A stretch of DNA of 64,000 bases from contig JAEWFC010000016.1 of assembly GCA_023389035.1 (NCBI GenBank), positions 124,001-188,000 of the forward strand. The letters are read 5' to 3'. The notes below the pieces were generated by a model. The model saw only the letters and a program-made list of their open reading frames with translations. It made no database searches and was not told the DNA's origin. Positions 24,922 through 33,617 of this stretch are shown here, piece by piece. The translations under genes and the position numbers were made by a program. Within the stretch, counting starts at the first letter, position 1. Each line of letters starts with the position of its first letter. Source of the DNA: Acidobacteriota bacterium. Lineage in GTDB: Bacteria; Acidobacteriota; Blastocatellia; Pyrinomonadales; Pyrinomonadaceae.

Positions 24922-26771
24922 GGGGTCTCCTCGTTTGTCTCCGGAGCCGGAGGCAGCAGGTCTTCCGAATTCGTATTCGCTGGGCCTTCTTCCGCGTCCA
25001 GTATCCGCTTTTCTTCCTCGGTCTCGGCCGCCTGATCATCCTTCGGTGCTACCCCCTTTGCTTCCCGGATCTTTAATATCCGGGCTTCATCATCATCATA
25101 GACAATGTCAGCCCAGCCGCTATCCAGAAGTTTCGCGATCATCTGATCGTTTTCACGTGCATCGGCGAATACATAATTTGCCCCAAACTGCTCGCGTATC
25201 GTCGGACCCGCGACATCGGTTCGTCCTTCGGTGATCTCTGTCAGCGATTTGTAAAGGTCAGGATTCTCCGAATAGAGATAGTTTGGATCCAAACCGTACA
25301 CATACGAGTGTTTTTGATTCAGGAAAAAGAGCTTTGGGAAATCGTCCCAGTTAGCATTGAAGATGCGTTCTCCGGCAGGAATGTTTTCCTGGCCTTGATC
25401 GTTGACGCCGGTCGCCCAAGCCATCGCACGCTCATAACGATCGTTCGCTTCGTTGCCGGCGATCGTCCCCATCAGTCCCCCATGATCGATGCCAAACCGC
25501 TGCAGACCGGCCATGCCTATTAAGAAATAGATGAATAAGAAACCGCCGAGAGCCCAAAGACTGATCTGCTTTGCCAGCTGGATCTGCCTTCCCTTCACCG
25601 ATCGTTTCTCGGAGTCCAGATACGGTTCGATCTCGCGGCGAAAGTCTTCCGGAAGAACGGTCGTTGTACCGGCCATGAATGCCTGCCAGCTAAACGCTCC
25701 AAACAGGATCGCGAATGGCGGAAAATATTCCGCGAAACGCTTGGAACGAAACTGAGCCGCAAGCAAGATCGTTACGAACATTAGGAAGAACGTCGCCTTT
25801 TCAGGCAGCCTGCCGTTCCGCGGCATAAAGAGCACGTAACCGATAAGCATTGCGATCATCGCAACCGGGAAATGTGTCAGCAATTCCATGCCCGAGTACG
25901 GGTACCATTCGCCGCCGACGGCGACAGCAAAATCACTGCCGATCTTTATCTTGGTGTAAGCATGCTCGACGAATAGCGTGATGTTGTTCGGGAAATATGG
26001 GTTGATGATATTCCCCGCGACCATCCCCGCGAATGTGTACGCTACTGGCTGCCATTCGAGACGCCGCTCATTCCAACCGATTATGACCGCCCAGATAATA
26101 GCCGCGATAAATAATAGCGGGAACAGGCTATAGGTCCAGACGAACGCGAACATCAATGGAAACAGCCATACGTATTTCCGCTCAAAGAGCATGTAAATGC
26201 CGGCGATCGTGAAGATGATCGTCAGCGGCGGTGCCTTCGCCATGTTCATTCGGTAATAGAACATGTTGGCACAGGTCAGGATGCCGCCGAGCCAAATCAG
26301 CTGATAGTCGACCTTGTAGTGATGCAGCAGCCAATAGACTGAGAATATCGCGAGAGTTGCGAACACGACCGCTGCGACCTTTGCCGCCATCACCGGTTCA
26401 AAAAACCATAGGAACGGTATCTGGAGCAAGTGGAACAGGAAATGATGATCGTTATAGTCTTGGGGATTCAGCACCGTCAGCGGCAGCCATTCGAACGTCG
26501 GCAACCAACGGCCTGACGAAAGGCTCTCCCAGAGCAATGCACTCCAGCGAATGTGGTAATAGCCATCCCAATCGCCGCAGCAGATCGCCGACGTGCGAAA
26601 CTGCAGAAACACCATAACCATTGCGATGGCAATAAATCCGAAGATCAGATAGACCATTCGCGTCGCTTCCTCGGTCTCGAGATAAGCTCGCCATCGAGGC
26701 TTCGATCGGGTTGTTTCGGCAGGCACGGCGGCCTCGGTCGAGGCGTTCGCCGGCAGTGTGTTTTCTTCCAT
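24918..26771 (-). CDS. STT3-like GT-C superfamily membrane protein
   Basis: The protein is 617 aa. A soluble N-terminal tail (1-38) is followed by one helix and then the first external loop with CGDWDGYYHIRW, like the Asp-containing loop and YHxR of STT3/PglB oligosaccharyltransferases. A second loop has YNDHHFLFHLL, resembling the DHH-type metal-binding motif of the archaeal relatives. About twelve helices run to residue 430. A soluble domain (about 430-600) includes YEANYVFADARENDQ-type sequence and a Pro/Glu-rich tail. These loops suggest transfer of a polyprenyl-linked glycan, possibly to protein. The WWDYG motif is not visible, so true oligosaccharyltransferase activity is unproven. Confidence 0.65.
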   Translation of the reverse strand: MEENTLPANASTEAAVPAETTRSKPRWRAYLETEEATRMVYLIFGFIAIAMVMVFLQFRTSAICCGDWDGYYHIRWSALLWESLSSGRWLPTFEWLPLTVLNPQDYNDHHFLFHLLQIPFLWFFEPVMAAKVAAVVFATLAIFSVYWLLHHYKVDYQLIWLGGILTCANMFYYRMNMAKAPPLTIIFTIAGIYMLFERKYVWLFPLMFAFVWTYSLFPLLFIAAIIWAVIIGWNERRLEWQPVAYTFAGMVAGNIINPYFPNNITLFVEHAYTKIKIGSDFAVAVGGEWYPYSGMELLTHFPVAMIAMLIGYVLFMPRNGRLPEKATFFLMFVTILLAAQFRSKRFAEYFPPFAILFGAFSWQAFMAGTTTVLPEDFRREIEPYLDSEKRSVKGRQIQLAKQISLWALGGFLFIYFLIGMAGLQRFGIDHGGLMGTIAGNEANDRYERAMAWATGVNDQGQENIPAGERIFNANWDDFPKLFFLNQKHSYVYGLDPNYLYSENPDLYKSLTEITEGRTDVAGPTIREQFGANYVFADARENDQMIAKLLDSGWADIVYDDDEARILKIREAKGVAPKDDQAAETEEEKRILDAEEGPANTNSEDLLPPAPETNEETP

Positions 26772-26855
26772 TTCCTAATTGTTCGAGAAGCTCCAAGAGC
26801 CCTGAATTAATTCAAAAAAGTAACACGAACGCCGCGTAAATATCTAATATCGGCA

Positions 26856-26884
26856 TTGCGAATCGCAGCCGCTGAGCCTAGAAT
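26856..26884 (+). promoter_or_regulatory. promoter of the alpha/beta hydrolase unit, near-leaderless
   Basis: TTGCGA (26856-26861), 17 bp, TAGAAT (26879-26884). The ATG at 26898 is 13 nt after the -10, so the leader should be about 7 nt. The nearby GAGG (26886-26889) would lie at or before the start of transcription. Confidence 0.6.
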
Positions 26885-26897
26885 CGAGGTTTTGACC

Positions 26898-27548
26898 ATG
26901 TATCCAAAAGGCAACCTGTTTATTCCGGCTCCGCACGGGCGCCTCGAAGCTATCCTAAAGGAAACTGACGGCGAACGCCGCGGGATCGCGATCGTCTGCC
27001 ACCCGCACCCGCTTGGGGGCGGGACGATGCACAACAAGGTCGTATTCCGGGCCGCCGCGGGCTTGGTCGATGCCGGCCTGACCACCTTACGTTTCAATTT
27101 CCGCGGCGTCGGGGCCTCCACCGGAGTTCATTCTGAAATAGAGGGCGGAATGGAAGATGTGAGGGCTGCCATAGATCATATGGCTGCTGAATATCCGGAA
27201 GAAGACCTGACGCTTGCCGGATTCTCATTCGGCTCGCGAACGGGAATGGCCGTCGGCATAAACGATGACAGGGTCAAACGCCTGATCAGCATCGGGACAC
27301 CTGTAGATAAGTACGGTGACTACGAGTTTTTGCTTGAAGATCGTAAGCCGATACTTTTCGTTCATGGCGATAACGATGAATTTGGTTCGATCGATAACGT
27401 GCGTGAGTTTGTCGAGCGTGTCAAAAAAGTTACGGACGCGGAACTTGTCGAATTCACAGACTGCGGCCATTTCTTTGACGACCATCTCAACGAACTTCGC
27501 ACGGCGATAAAAGAATGGACGTCTCGCAAGCTTGACGAACAGCAATAG
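26898..27548 (+). CDS. alpha/beta hydrolase, serine-type
   Basis: This 216-aa cytoplasmic alpha/beta hydrolase starts at ATG 26898; a TTG at 26856 is in frame but coincides with the promoter -35. Features in order are CHPHPLGGGTMHNKVV (oxyanion region, about 36-51), FNFRGVGAS (about 71-79), the nucleophile elbow GFSFGS with its Ser near 109, an acid in FVHGDNDEFG (about 155-164) and His in DCGHFF (near 194). This matches the small dienelactone-hydrolase-like branch (COG2945). Substrate is unknown. It is the first of a run with the thioesterase and truA, at 12-bp spacing. Confidence 0.8.
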   Translation: MYPKGNLFIPAPHGRLEAILKETDGERRGIAIVCHPHPLGGGTMHNKVVFRAAAGLVDAGLTTLRFNFRGVGASTGVHSEIEGGMEDVRAAIDHMAAEYPEEDLTLAGFSFGSRTGMAVGINDDRVKRLISIGTPVDKYGDYEFLLEDRKPILFVHGDNDEFGSIDNVREFVERVKKVTDAELVEFTDCGHFFDDHLNELRTAIKEWTSRKLDEQQ

Positions 27549-27560
27549 TTAACTCAGGAC

Positions 27561-27977
27561 ATGGAAAAGACAGAGAACGAGAAAAAGAACGGGATCGAAA
27601 TGACGGATGGCGACGCGGCCATCCGGTTAACGATGATGCCGCGTGATACGAACGCGCACGGCACCGTGTTTGGCGGAATTATCCTCAGCTACATTGACGT
27701 TGCCGGCGGCGTCGAGGCCGTTCGCCACACCCGGCACGACCGCTTTGTGACTGTTGCGATGAAAGAGGTCATCTTTCATGAACCGGTGTTCATGGGCGAT
27801 CTCGTAAGCTTTTACGCGGAGACCGTGAAGGTCGGCAGCACGTCTATCACGATCCACGTCGTTGTCGAAGCCGAACGTTTTGGGAACCAGGGGCAAAAGG
27901 TTAAGGTGACCGAAGCCGAGGTCGTTTACGTCGCGATCAATCAGTTTCGCGAGAAAGTAAAGATCGGAGGCCGATAG
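27561..27977 (+). CDS. acyl-CoA thioesterase, hotdog fold (YciA-like)
   Basis: This 138-aa single-hotdog protein hydrolyses acyl-CoAs to free acids and CoA. The family pattern is clear: PRDTNAHGTVFGGIILSYID (28-47, with the conserved Asn-His and the Asp of the central helix), AVRHTRHDRFVTVAM, then FHEPVFMGDLVSF and the strand with VVVEAE. An N-terminal basic extension of about 14 residues precedes the core, so a start at an internal ATG (27600) is possible; the first ATG has a GGA just upstream. Length matches the YciA group. It is closely followed by truA. Confidence 0.85.
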   Translation: MEKTENEKKNGIEMTDGDAAIRLTMMPRDTNAHGTVFGGIILSYIDVAGGVEAVRHTRHDRFVTVAMKEVIFHEPVFMGDLVSFYAETVKVGSTSITIHVVVEAERFGNQGQKVKVTEAEVVYVAINQFREKVKIGGR

Positions 27978-27979
27978 TT

Positions 27980-28732
27980 TTGCCGACCTGGAAGCTCGAA
28001 CTCGAATACGAAGGAACGCGTTATCGCGGATGGCAGATCCAGCACAACGCGCGCACTGTACAGGGTGAACTGCAGGACGCGGCACGTCAGCTTTTCGCCG
28101 GCAAGTTCGAGATCTATGGAGCAGGGCGCACCGACGCCGGTGTCCACGCGTTACAGCAGATCGCCCATCTGAAGGTGCCGGAGCTTCAAGCGAACGTTAC
28201 GCCCCGTCAGATCATGCACGGATTCAATGACCTGCTGCCGCACGATATAAACCTCTTAAAGGTAACCAACGCCCCCGAAGATTTTCATGCTCGGCACGAC
28301 GCCGTTTACCGCCAATACATTTACAAGATATCCCGCCGAAGGAATGCGTTTGCCAAGAGTTTGGTCTGGTGGATAAAGGATGATCTGGACGCGAAAGCAA
28401 TGGCAGAGGCAGCTGCGATGATCGAGGGCAGGCACGACTTTACCTCGTTCAGCGAACAGGACGAGGGAAAAAAGCAGTCGCCGTTCGTCGACGTGCAGTT
28501 GTCGGAGATCTTCGAGGACGGCGATCTGATCTGCTACCGCATCGGTGCGTCGCACTTTCTCTGGAAAATGGTCCGGCGTATCGTTGGAATGTTGGCCGAG
28601 ATCGGCCGCGGCAACACGACATTCGACGCGTTCGAGCGTCTTCTCCGCTTCCACTCGAACGTGCCTGCACCGTTCACCGCACCGCCCTCAGGCCTTTATC
28701 TTGAGAAAGTGACCTATAAAAGCGGTCGGTGA
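27980..28732 (+). CDS. truA: tRNA pseudouridine(38-40) synthase TruA, TTG start
   Basis: This 250-aa enzyme isomerises uridines 38-40 in the anticodon arm of tRNAs. The N-terminal EYEGTRYRGWQIQ and the catalytic segment GAGRTDAGVHALQQ (Asp near residue 52) are intact, as is KMVRRIVGMLAEIGRG near the end. The start codon is TTG 27980: CGGAGG lies 9-10 nt upstream, and MPTWKLELEYEG matches the family start, whereas no ATG or GTG is available. It follows the thioesterase by 2 bp and overlaps nothing downstream. Confidence 0.93.
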   Translation: MPTWKLELEYEGTRYRGWQIQHNARTVQGELQDAARQLFAGKFEIYGAGRTDAGVHALQQIAHLKVPELQANVTPRQIMHGFNDLLPHDINLLKVTNAPEDFHARHDAVYRQYIYKISRRRNAFAKSLVWWIKDDLDAKAMAEAAAMIEGRHDFTSFSEQDEGKKQSPFVDVQLSEIFEDGDLICYRIGASHFLWKMVRRIVGMLAEIGRGNTTFDAFERLLRFHSNVPAPFTAPPSGLYLEKVTYKSGR

Positions 28733-28818
28733 TCGCCGTTTGCAATCCGTATACTTACTGTGACAAATTCATATTTATAATCGAATTAAGAACTACTTTT
28801 GGGGAGATAACTAAAACT

Positions 28819-29151
28819 ATGCCCGCAATTACGGCTGAAACTGCGACCGGAACGGTCCAAATTGATTGTGAAGAAGGTCGCAAGCTAGTGCTTTGCCTTG
28901 AAGACAATGGTGTCGACATCCTTCACCGCTGCGGCGGCAACGCACGGTGTACTACGTGCCGCGTCGAGGTACTCGCGGGTGACGTCGATGAGATGCAGGC
29001 TGCTGAGCAGGCTATTCTGGCGACAAAAGGCGACCTCGCACCGAATACACGGCTGTCATGTCAGATCCGCGTTGCCACGGACCTGCACGTCAAGGTGATC
29101 AACCAGGCGAGCGTCGCCGGGATCGATGCCGGAACCCGTCCGGAGGAATGA
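28819..29151 (+). CDS. 2Fe-2S ferredoxin
   Basis: This 110-aa plant-type ferredoxin has cluster-binding cysteines in CGGNARCTTC (about residues 38-47) and a fourth in LSCQ (near 84), the normal C-x5-C-x2-C...C spacing. It carries one electron for unknown partners in the cytoplasm. The start is ATG 28819, with GGGGAGA upstream; an upstream in-frame GTG at 28729 overlaps truA and runs through an AT-rich promoter-like region containing TATAAT (28776-28781), so it is not coding. It probably has its own promoter. Confidence 0.9.
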   Translation: MPAITAETATGTVQIDCEEGRKLVLCLEDNGVDILHRCGGNARCTTCRVEVLAGDVDEMQAAEQAILATKGDLAPNTRLSCQIRVATDLHVKVINQASVAGIDAGTRPEE

Positions 29152-29176
29152 TCCGCATTACCCTTGGGGCATTTGG

Positions 29177-29182
29177 TATACT
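29177..29182 (+). promoter_or_regulatory. candidate -10 element of the superoxide dismutase gene
   Basis: TATACT at 29177-29182 lies about 35 bp upstream of the ATG, but no good -35 is present at 16-18 bp. The ribosome site AAGGGAGA follows. This is a weak call. Confidence 0.3.
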
Positions 29183-29217
29183 AAGGGTTCAACAATTAAC
29201 TGAAGGGAGAATTAACC

Positions 29218-29844
29218 ATGGGTTTGAATACGACTTATAAAGCGCGCTCGTTCGATCTGAGCGACCTGACGGGCATCTCGAACGAGACTCTGGCGATGCA
29301 CTTTAAGCTATACGAGGGCTACGTCACCAATACTAATACTCTAAACGAAAAGATCGCCGAACTGATCAGCAGCGGCGAACTCGATTCGACCAAGACCGCT
29401 GCGTACAGCGAACTTAAACGCCGCTTCGGTTTTGAATACAACGGCATGGTGCTGCACGAATACTACTTCGAGAACATGGTCAAGAACGGCACCGGCGACC
29501 CGAACAAGGATTCGGCCTTTTATAAGGCCGCCGAGGAAAGCTTTGGCAGCTACGATGTTTGGAAGGCCGATTTCAACGCTACCGGAAAGATGCGTGGCGT
29601 GGGCTGGGCGGCGACATATCAGGATCCTTCAACGGGTGCACTTTCAAACCATTGGATAAACCTGCACGAGACAGGTAATGTCGCCGGTTACAAACCGATC
29701 CTTATCATGGACGTTTGGGAACACGCATTCATCAAGGACTACGCCCCTGCCGACCGTCCGAAGTATATCGAGGCGTTCTTTGCGAATATCAACTGGGACG
29801 CAGTAAGCAAACGGTTGTCGACGGCTGGCGGCGCCAGCGCGTAA
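29218..29844 (+). CDS. sod: superoxide dismutase, Fe/Mn family
   Basis: This 208-aa enzyme converts superoxide to hydrogen peroxide and oxygen. Metal ligands are visible as the His in LAMHFKLYEGYV (near 28), the His in LHEYYFENM (near 79), and Asp and His in MDVWEHAF (near 163-167). The Fe/Mn preference cannot be set from these residues alone. The first ligand helix reads MHFKLYEGYV and not HHxxHH, a pattern I associate with a divergent Fe/Mn branch seen in many environmental bacteria. No signal peptide is present, so it is cytoplasmic. A strong terminator follows. Confidence 0.88.
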   Translation: MGLNTTYKARSFDLSDLTGISNETLAMHFKLYEGYVTNTNTLNEKIAELISSGELDSTKTAAYSELKRRFGFEYNGMVLHEYYFENMVKNGTGDPNKDSAFYKAAEESFGSYDVWKADFNATGKMRGVGWAATYQDPSTGALSNHWINLHETGNVAGYKPILIMDVWEHAFIKDYAPADRPKYIEAFFANINWDAVSKRLSTAGGASA

Positions 29845-29867
29845 TCGGCGGCTCAAAGTGTTAAAAT

Positions 29868-29918
29868 AACAGGATAGACAAGCGGCTGTTTTTAGCATGT
29901 CTATCCTGTTTTTGTTTT
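29868..29918 (+). terminator. strong terminator after sod, abutting lipA
   Basis: A perfect 13-bp stem, AACAGGATAGACA (29868-29880) with TGTCTATCCTGTT (29898-29910), has a 17-nt loop and is followed by TTTGTTTT. The T-run ends directly at the lipA ATG (29919). Confidence 0.9.
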
Positions 29919-30878
29919 ATGATCGAAGAAAAGGTCCTCGTACAAAAGTTTCTTAACCGCAAACAGCGTGAGCGGCTGAAAAAGCCGGACTGGTTAAAGA
30001 TCAAGCTCGGCGATCCGGCTAATCAGAATCAGGTCCTGAATCTGATCGATGGACTGAACCTGCACACCGTCTGTCAGGAAGCGAAGTGCCCTAACATTTT
30101 TGAGTGCTGGACCGATAAGACCGCTACATTTATGCTTGGCGGCGACACATGCACGCGTCATTGCGGGTTCTGTGCGGTCAATAAGGGCAAGCCTATGGAC
30201 CTCGATCCGCTGGAGCCCACACATGTCGCTGAGGCGGTAAAGCATCTGGATCTAAAGCATGCCGTAATTACATCGGTAAACCGCGATGACCTGCCGGACG
30301 GGGGCTCAATGCATTGGGCAGAGACGATCACACGAGTTCGCGAGATGAACCCTGAATGTAAGGTTGAGGTTCTGATCCCTGATTTTAACGGTGACGAACA
30401 GGCACTCAATAACGTTCTTGCTGCCCGGCCCGACGTCTTGAATCACAATACCGAAACGATCGCACGGCTTTATCGCCGGGTGCGCCCGGACGCGAAATAT
30501 CCTCAAACGCTCGAACTGCTTGAGCGTTCCGCCCGTTTTCGCGACACGCAGTTTCCTGCGATGAAGACGAAAAGCGGCATCATGGCAGGACTCGGCGAGA
30601 CCTTCGAAGAGGTCGTAGAACTAATGAAGGACCTGCGCTCGGTCTCGTGCGATATCATGACCATCGGCCAGTACCTGCAGCCCTACGAAAAGCGTCTGCC
30701 CGTCGAACGGTATGTCACGCCGGAGGAATTTGCAGAATGGAAGGCCATTGGTCTCGCGATGGGCTTTAAACACGTCGAATCGTCACCTTTGACACGCAGT
30801 TCGTACCACGCTCGTCAGCAGACCGAAAGCGGTGAGGCAGCCACGCATGCTATTGGCTCGATCCAGGGCGTCCGCTGA
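29919..30878 (+). CDS. lipA: lipoyl synthase LipA
   Basis: This 319-aa radical SAM enzyme inserts two sulfurs into protein-bound octanoyl groups to make lipoate. The auxiliary cluster cysteines are in CQEAKCPNIFEC (C-x4-C-x5-C) and the radical SAM cluster in CTRHCGFC (C-x3-C-x2-C). The C-terminal RSSYHA serine motif is present. The N-terminus LKKPDWLKIKL is typical, so the ATG at 29919 is credible, yet it follows a terminator T-run with no ribosome site; translation may start on a leaderless or readthrough message. A further terminator-like hairpin lies downstream. Confidence 0.95.
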   Translation: MIEEKVLVQKFLNRKQRERLKKPDWLKIKLGDPANQNQVLNLIDGLNLHTVCQEAKCPNIFECWTDKTATFMLGGDTCTRHCGFCAVNKGKPMDLDPLEPTHVAEAVKHLDLKHAVITSVNRDDLPDGGSMHWAETITRVREMNPECKVEVLIPDFNGDEQALNNVLAARPDVLNHNTETIARLYRRVRPDAKYPQTLELLERSARFRDTQFPAMKTKSGIMAGLGETFEEVVELMKDLRSVSCDIMTIGQYLQPYEKRLPVERYVTPEEFAEWKAIGLAMGFKHVESSPLTRSSYHARQQTESGEAATHAIGSIQGVR

Positions 30879-30928
30879 CCGAGGTTTGGTGAGCGAGCTA
30901 CGCAGTTAATAATCTGTAACTTATACTT

Positions 30929-30961
30929 AAAGCAGTGTCATCCCGGGCACTGCTTTCTTTT
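30929..30961 (+). terminator. terminator-like hairpin after lipA, abutting lpxI
   Basis: AAAGCAGTG (30929-30937) and CACTGCTTT (30948-30956) form a perfect 9-bp stem with a 10-nt loop, followed by CTTTT and then the lpxI ATG (30962). A TATACT (30922-30927) just before could be a -10 for lpxI. Confidence 0.7.
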
Positions 30962-31774
30962 ATGCAATACGGTCTTATTGCCGGAAACGGCCAATTTCCC
31001 TTTCTCGTCCTGGAAGGTGCACGCCGCCAGGGCGTTGAATTGGCAGTGGTCGCGATCAAGGAAGAGACAGATCCACGGATCGACGAGGCGGCGAAGAACG
31101 TCAAATGGGTAAATATTGGCCAATTAGGCAAGATGATCGACTTCTTCAAGAAGAACGGCGTTAGCGAGGCGATCATGGCCGGACAGGTAAAGCATGTCCA
31201 GATCTTTTCCGGAGCCGTGCCGGATATGCGAATGCTGAAGATGCTCTGGAATCTGCCCAAACGCAACACTGATTCGCTTATCGGCGGTGTCGCTGCCGAG
31301 ATGGCGAAGGAAGGCATCGAGCTGATCGATTCGACCCACTTTATAAAAGACAGCCTCGCACCGGAAGGCGTCATGACCAAACGCGGCCCGACAGATATCG
31401 AATCTGAGAATATCGGTTATGGCCTGCACGTCGCTCACGAGATCGCCCGGCTTGACCTTGGCCAAACTATCGTCGTTCGGGCGAAGGCCTGTGTGGCGGT
31501 TGAGGCAATGGAGGGAACCGACGCCACTATCACGCGGGCAGGCGAGCTCGCAAACGGCAAGCTCACCGTAGTAAAGGTCGCAAAGCCCAACCAGGACATG
31601 CGTTTTGACGTGCCTGTGATCGGCGTTCCGACGGTCGAGATGATGATCAAGGCCGGAGCGACTTGTCTTTCCGTCACGACCGGCAAAACGCTCGTGTTCG
31701 ACCGCGAGGCAATGGTCGATCTGGCTGACCGCAACAAGATCTGCATCGTCGGTTCTCCTCCGGTCGGAAACTAA
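30962..31774 (+). CDS. lpxI: UDP-2,3-diacylglucosamine diphosphatase LpxI
   Basis: This roughly 270-aa LpxI (DUF1009) protein hydrolyses UDP-2,3-diacylglucosamine to lipid X and UMP, replacing the LpxH of gamma-proteobacteria. The N-terminus YGLIAGNGQFPFLVLEGAR is typical, followed by VGQLGKMIDFFKKNGVSEAIMAGQVKH-type sequence and the C-terminal half with VVRAKACVAVEAMEGTDATI. The usual start is ATG 30962; an in-frame GTG at 30935 lies at the predicted start of transcription and could be a leaderless start adding nine residues. With LpxK this supports a complete lipid A route. It is followed 65 bp later by an M28 peptidase. Confidence 0.92.
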   Translation: MQYGLIAGNGQFPFLVLEGARRQGVELAVVAIKEETDPRIDEAAKNVKWVNIGQLGKMIDFFKKNGVSEAIMAGQVKHVQIFSGAVPDMRMLKMLWNLPKRNTDSLIGGVAAEMAKEGIELIDSTHFIKDSLAPEGVMTKRGPTDIESENIGYGLHVAHEIARLDLGQTIVVRAKACVAVEAMEGTDATITRAGELANGKLTVVKVAKPNQDMRFDVPVIGVPTVEMMIKAGATCLSVTTGKTLVFDREAMVDLADRNKICIVGSPPVGN

Positions 31775-31839
31775 TTCCGTTCCCGGCGCGTATTAATTAT
31801 TTACATCTTTCGTAACCATCAAACATTTTCGGAGAATCA

Positions 31840-33489
31840 ATGAAACAGCGTCTATTCCTATCCTTTTTGGTTATCGCTCTGCTTGTCCCGTCGGCTTTTG
31901 CTCAGACCGTCAAGGTCACGCCTGCAGAACGGAAGATCGCCGAGACGATCAACGCCGAGCAGCTCAGCAACTGGCTTCATTTTGTCGCGTCTGACGCGAT
32001 GGGCGGCCGTGATACGCCCAGCTACGGACTCGATATCACCGCAGAGTTCCTGAAGATGAACCTGCAAAGCTGGGGCTTTAAGCCGGCCGGCGACGAAGGC
32101 ACATTTTTTCAAAAGATCGCGGTCCGTATGGAAACGATCGATGCCTCGGAAAACATCCTGAGCATCGGCGATACGAAATATACCCTCAATGACGACTTCT
32201 TTCGCATTAGCGGCAATGACACGGCAGCCGGAAAACTGGTCTTCGCCGGCCGCGGCTGGATGGTCAAGTCAAAAGGCATCGACGCTTACGCCGGGGTTGA
32301 TGTAAAAGACAAGATAGTCGTTCTCTACGATGGCGGTTTCCCCGGACGAAATGCGTTGACGCGTATGCCTGACGGCGTTACTCAGGCAGATCTCTCCGGA
32401 ACAAAAGGAACCGACTGGGCCGACCCGATCACCTACGCTACGCAAAGCGGTGCCGCGGGCGTGATCCTCGTCGCCGGCCCGCAGGTTCAGGCCGCGTGGG
32501 GACAGCTTCGCGGTTTTCTCGGCCGCGGCCGTATGACCTTCGAAAAGCTTGCACCGGCCGCTGCCGCCGGTGCCGCAACGATGCCTGTTGCCCTGGTCTC
32601 AAGTCAGGTAGGAACGGCAATGTTCGCCGGTGAAAGCGGAAATCTGGAATCCGCTGTAGCTTTCGAACTCGGCAAGTCCGCCAACCTTCGCACCGGCTCG
32701 CGTGCAGAGCAGAAATGGACGCAGAACGTCGTCGCCCTCTGGGAAGGGAGCGATGCAAAGCTCAAGAACGAGATGATCGCCATCGGAGCTCACTACGACC
32801 ATGTCGGAACAAACCCGAACGCCCCCGGCGATGACAAGATCTGGAACGGTGCCGACGACGACGGCTCGGGAACGGTCGGCGTTCTTGCCATCGCAGAGGC
32901 CCTCGCAAAGTCAAAGGTCCGCCCGAAACGCTCGGTCCTGCTCGTCTGGCACACAGGTGAAGAAAAGGGCCTGCTTGGAGCGGAATACTTCAACAAGTTT
33001 CCGACCGTCGACATCAAGAACGTTGTAGCTCAGTTGAACATCGACATGATCGGCCGCAGCAAGGACCCGAATAATCTGATCCCTTGCGGCCAGGGCAAGC
33101 CATGCAACGACGAACTCACCGGACCGAACGAGGTCTATATGATCGGTTCCGAGATGATGAGTTCGACGCTTGCGGCAGTTGCCAAGGGCACGAACACGGA
33201 GTACTTGAAGATGGAATACAACTACAAGTACGACGACCCGAAAGACCCGAACCGGTTCTTTTTCCGCTCGGACCATTTCCACTACGCCCAGAACGGTATC
33301 CCCGTTGTCTTTTGGTTCACCGGAGTCCATGAGGATTATCACCAGCCCGGTGATCATCCGGACAAGATCGACTACAAAAAGATGGAATCGATCACGCGGA
33401 CCATATTTATGACGATGTGGAAGCTGGCAGACCTGAAGGAGCGTCCCGCGGTCGATAAAGAATTGCCCGCAGAACTTCGACAGAGGTAA
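31840..33489 (+). CDS. secreted M28 family zinc aminopeptidase
   Basis: The protein is 549 aa with a signal peptide (about 1-22, ending AFAQ). A protease-associated (PA) domain is inserted around residues 130-270. The two-zinc catalytic core follows: GAHYDHVG (His and Asp), GADDDGSG (bridging Asp), HTGEEKGLLG (Glu-Glu), LNIDMIGR (Asp) and YHQPGD (His). It removes N-terminal residues from peptides in the periplasm or outside the cell. A CGGAGA ribosome site precedes the ATG. The strong terminator at 33513 ends the unit. Confidence 0.92.
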   Translation: MKQRLFLSFLVIALLVPSAFAQTVKVTPAERKIAETINAEQLSNWLHFVASDAMGGRDTPSYGLDITAEFLKMNLQSWGFKPAGDEGTFFQKIAVRMETIDASENILSIGDTKYTLNDDFFRISGNDTAAGKLVFAGRGWMVKSKGIDAYAGVDVKDKIVVLYDGGFPGRNALTRMPDGVTQADLSGTKGTDWADPITYATQSGAAGVILVAGPQVQAAWGQLRGFLGRGRMTFEKLAPAAAAGAATMPVALVSSQVGTAMFAGESGNLESAVAFELGKSANLRTGSRAEQKWTQNVVALWEGSDAKLKNEMIAIGAHYDHVGTNPNAPGDDKIWNGADDDGSGTVGVLAIAEALAKSKVRPKRSVLLVWHTGEEKGLLGAEYFNKFPTVDIKNVVAQLNIDMIGRSKDPNNLIPCGQGKPCNDELTGPNEVYMIGSEMMSSTLAAVAKGTNTEYLKMEYNYKYDDPKDPNRFFFRSDHFHYAQNGIPVVFWFTGVHEDYHQPGDHPDKIDYKKMESITRTIFMTMWKLADLKERPAVDKELPAELRQR

Positions 33490-33512
33490 ACAACCGTCGA
33501 GCTCAAGAGAAC

Positions 33513-33546
33513 AGGCCGTCCGGAAAGTGATCCGGCCGGCCTTTTC
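33513..33546 (+). terminator. terminator of the M28 peptidase gene
   Basis: A 12-bp stem with one mismatch, AGGCCGTCCGGA (33513-33524) with TCCGGCCGGCCT (33531-33542), has a 6-nt loop and is followed by TTTT. Confidence 0.85.
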
Positions 33547-33617
33547 TCATTGTTGAATTCTCAAACGTCTTACGGTGGTTACCGACGACTGCCGAAATCC
33601 GTGCAGAATATCCACTG

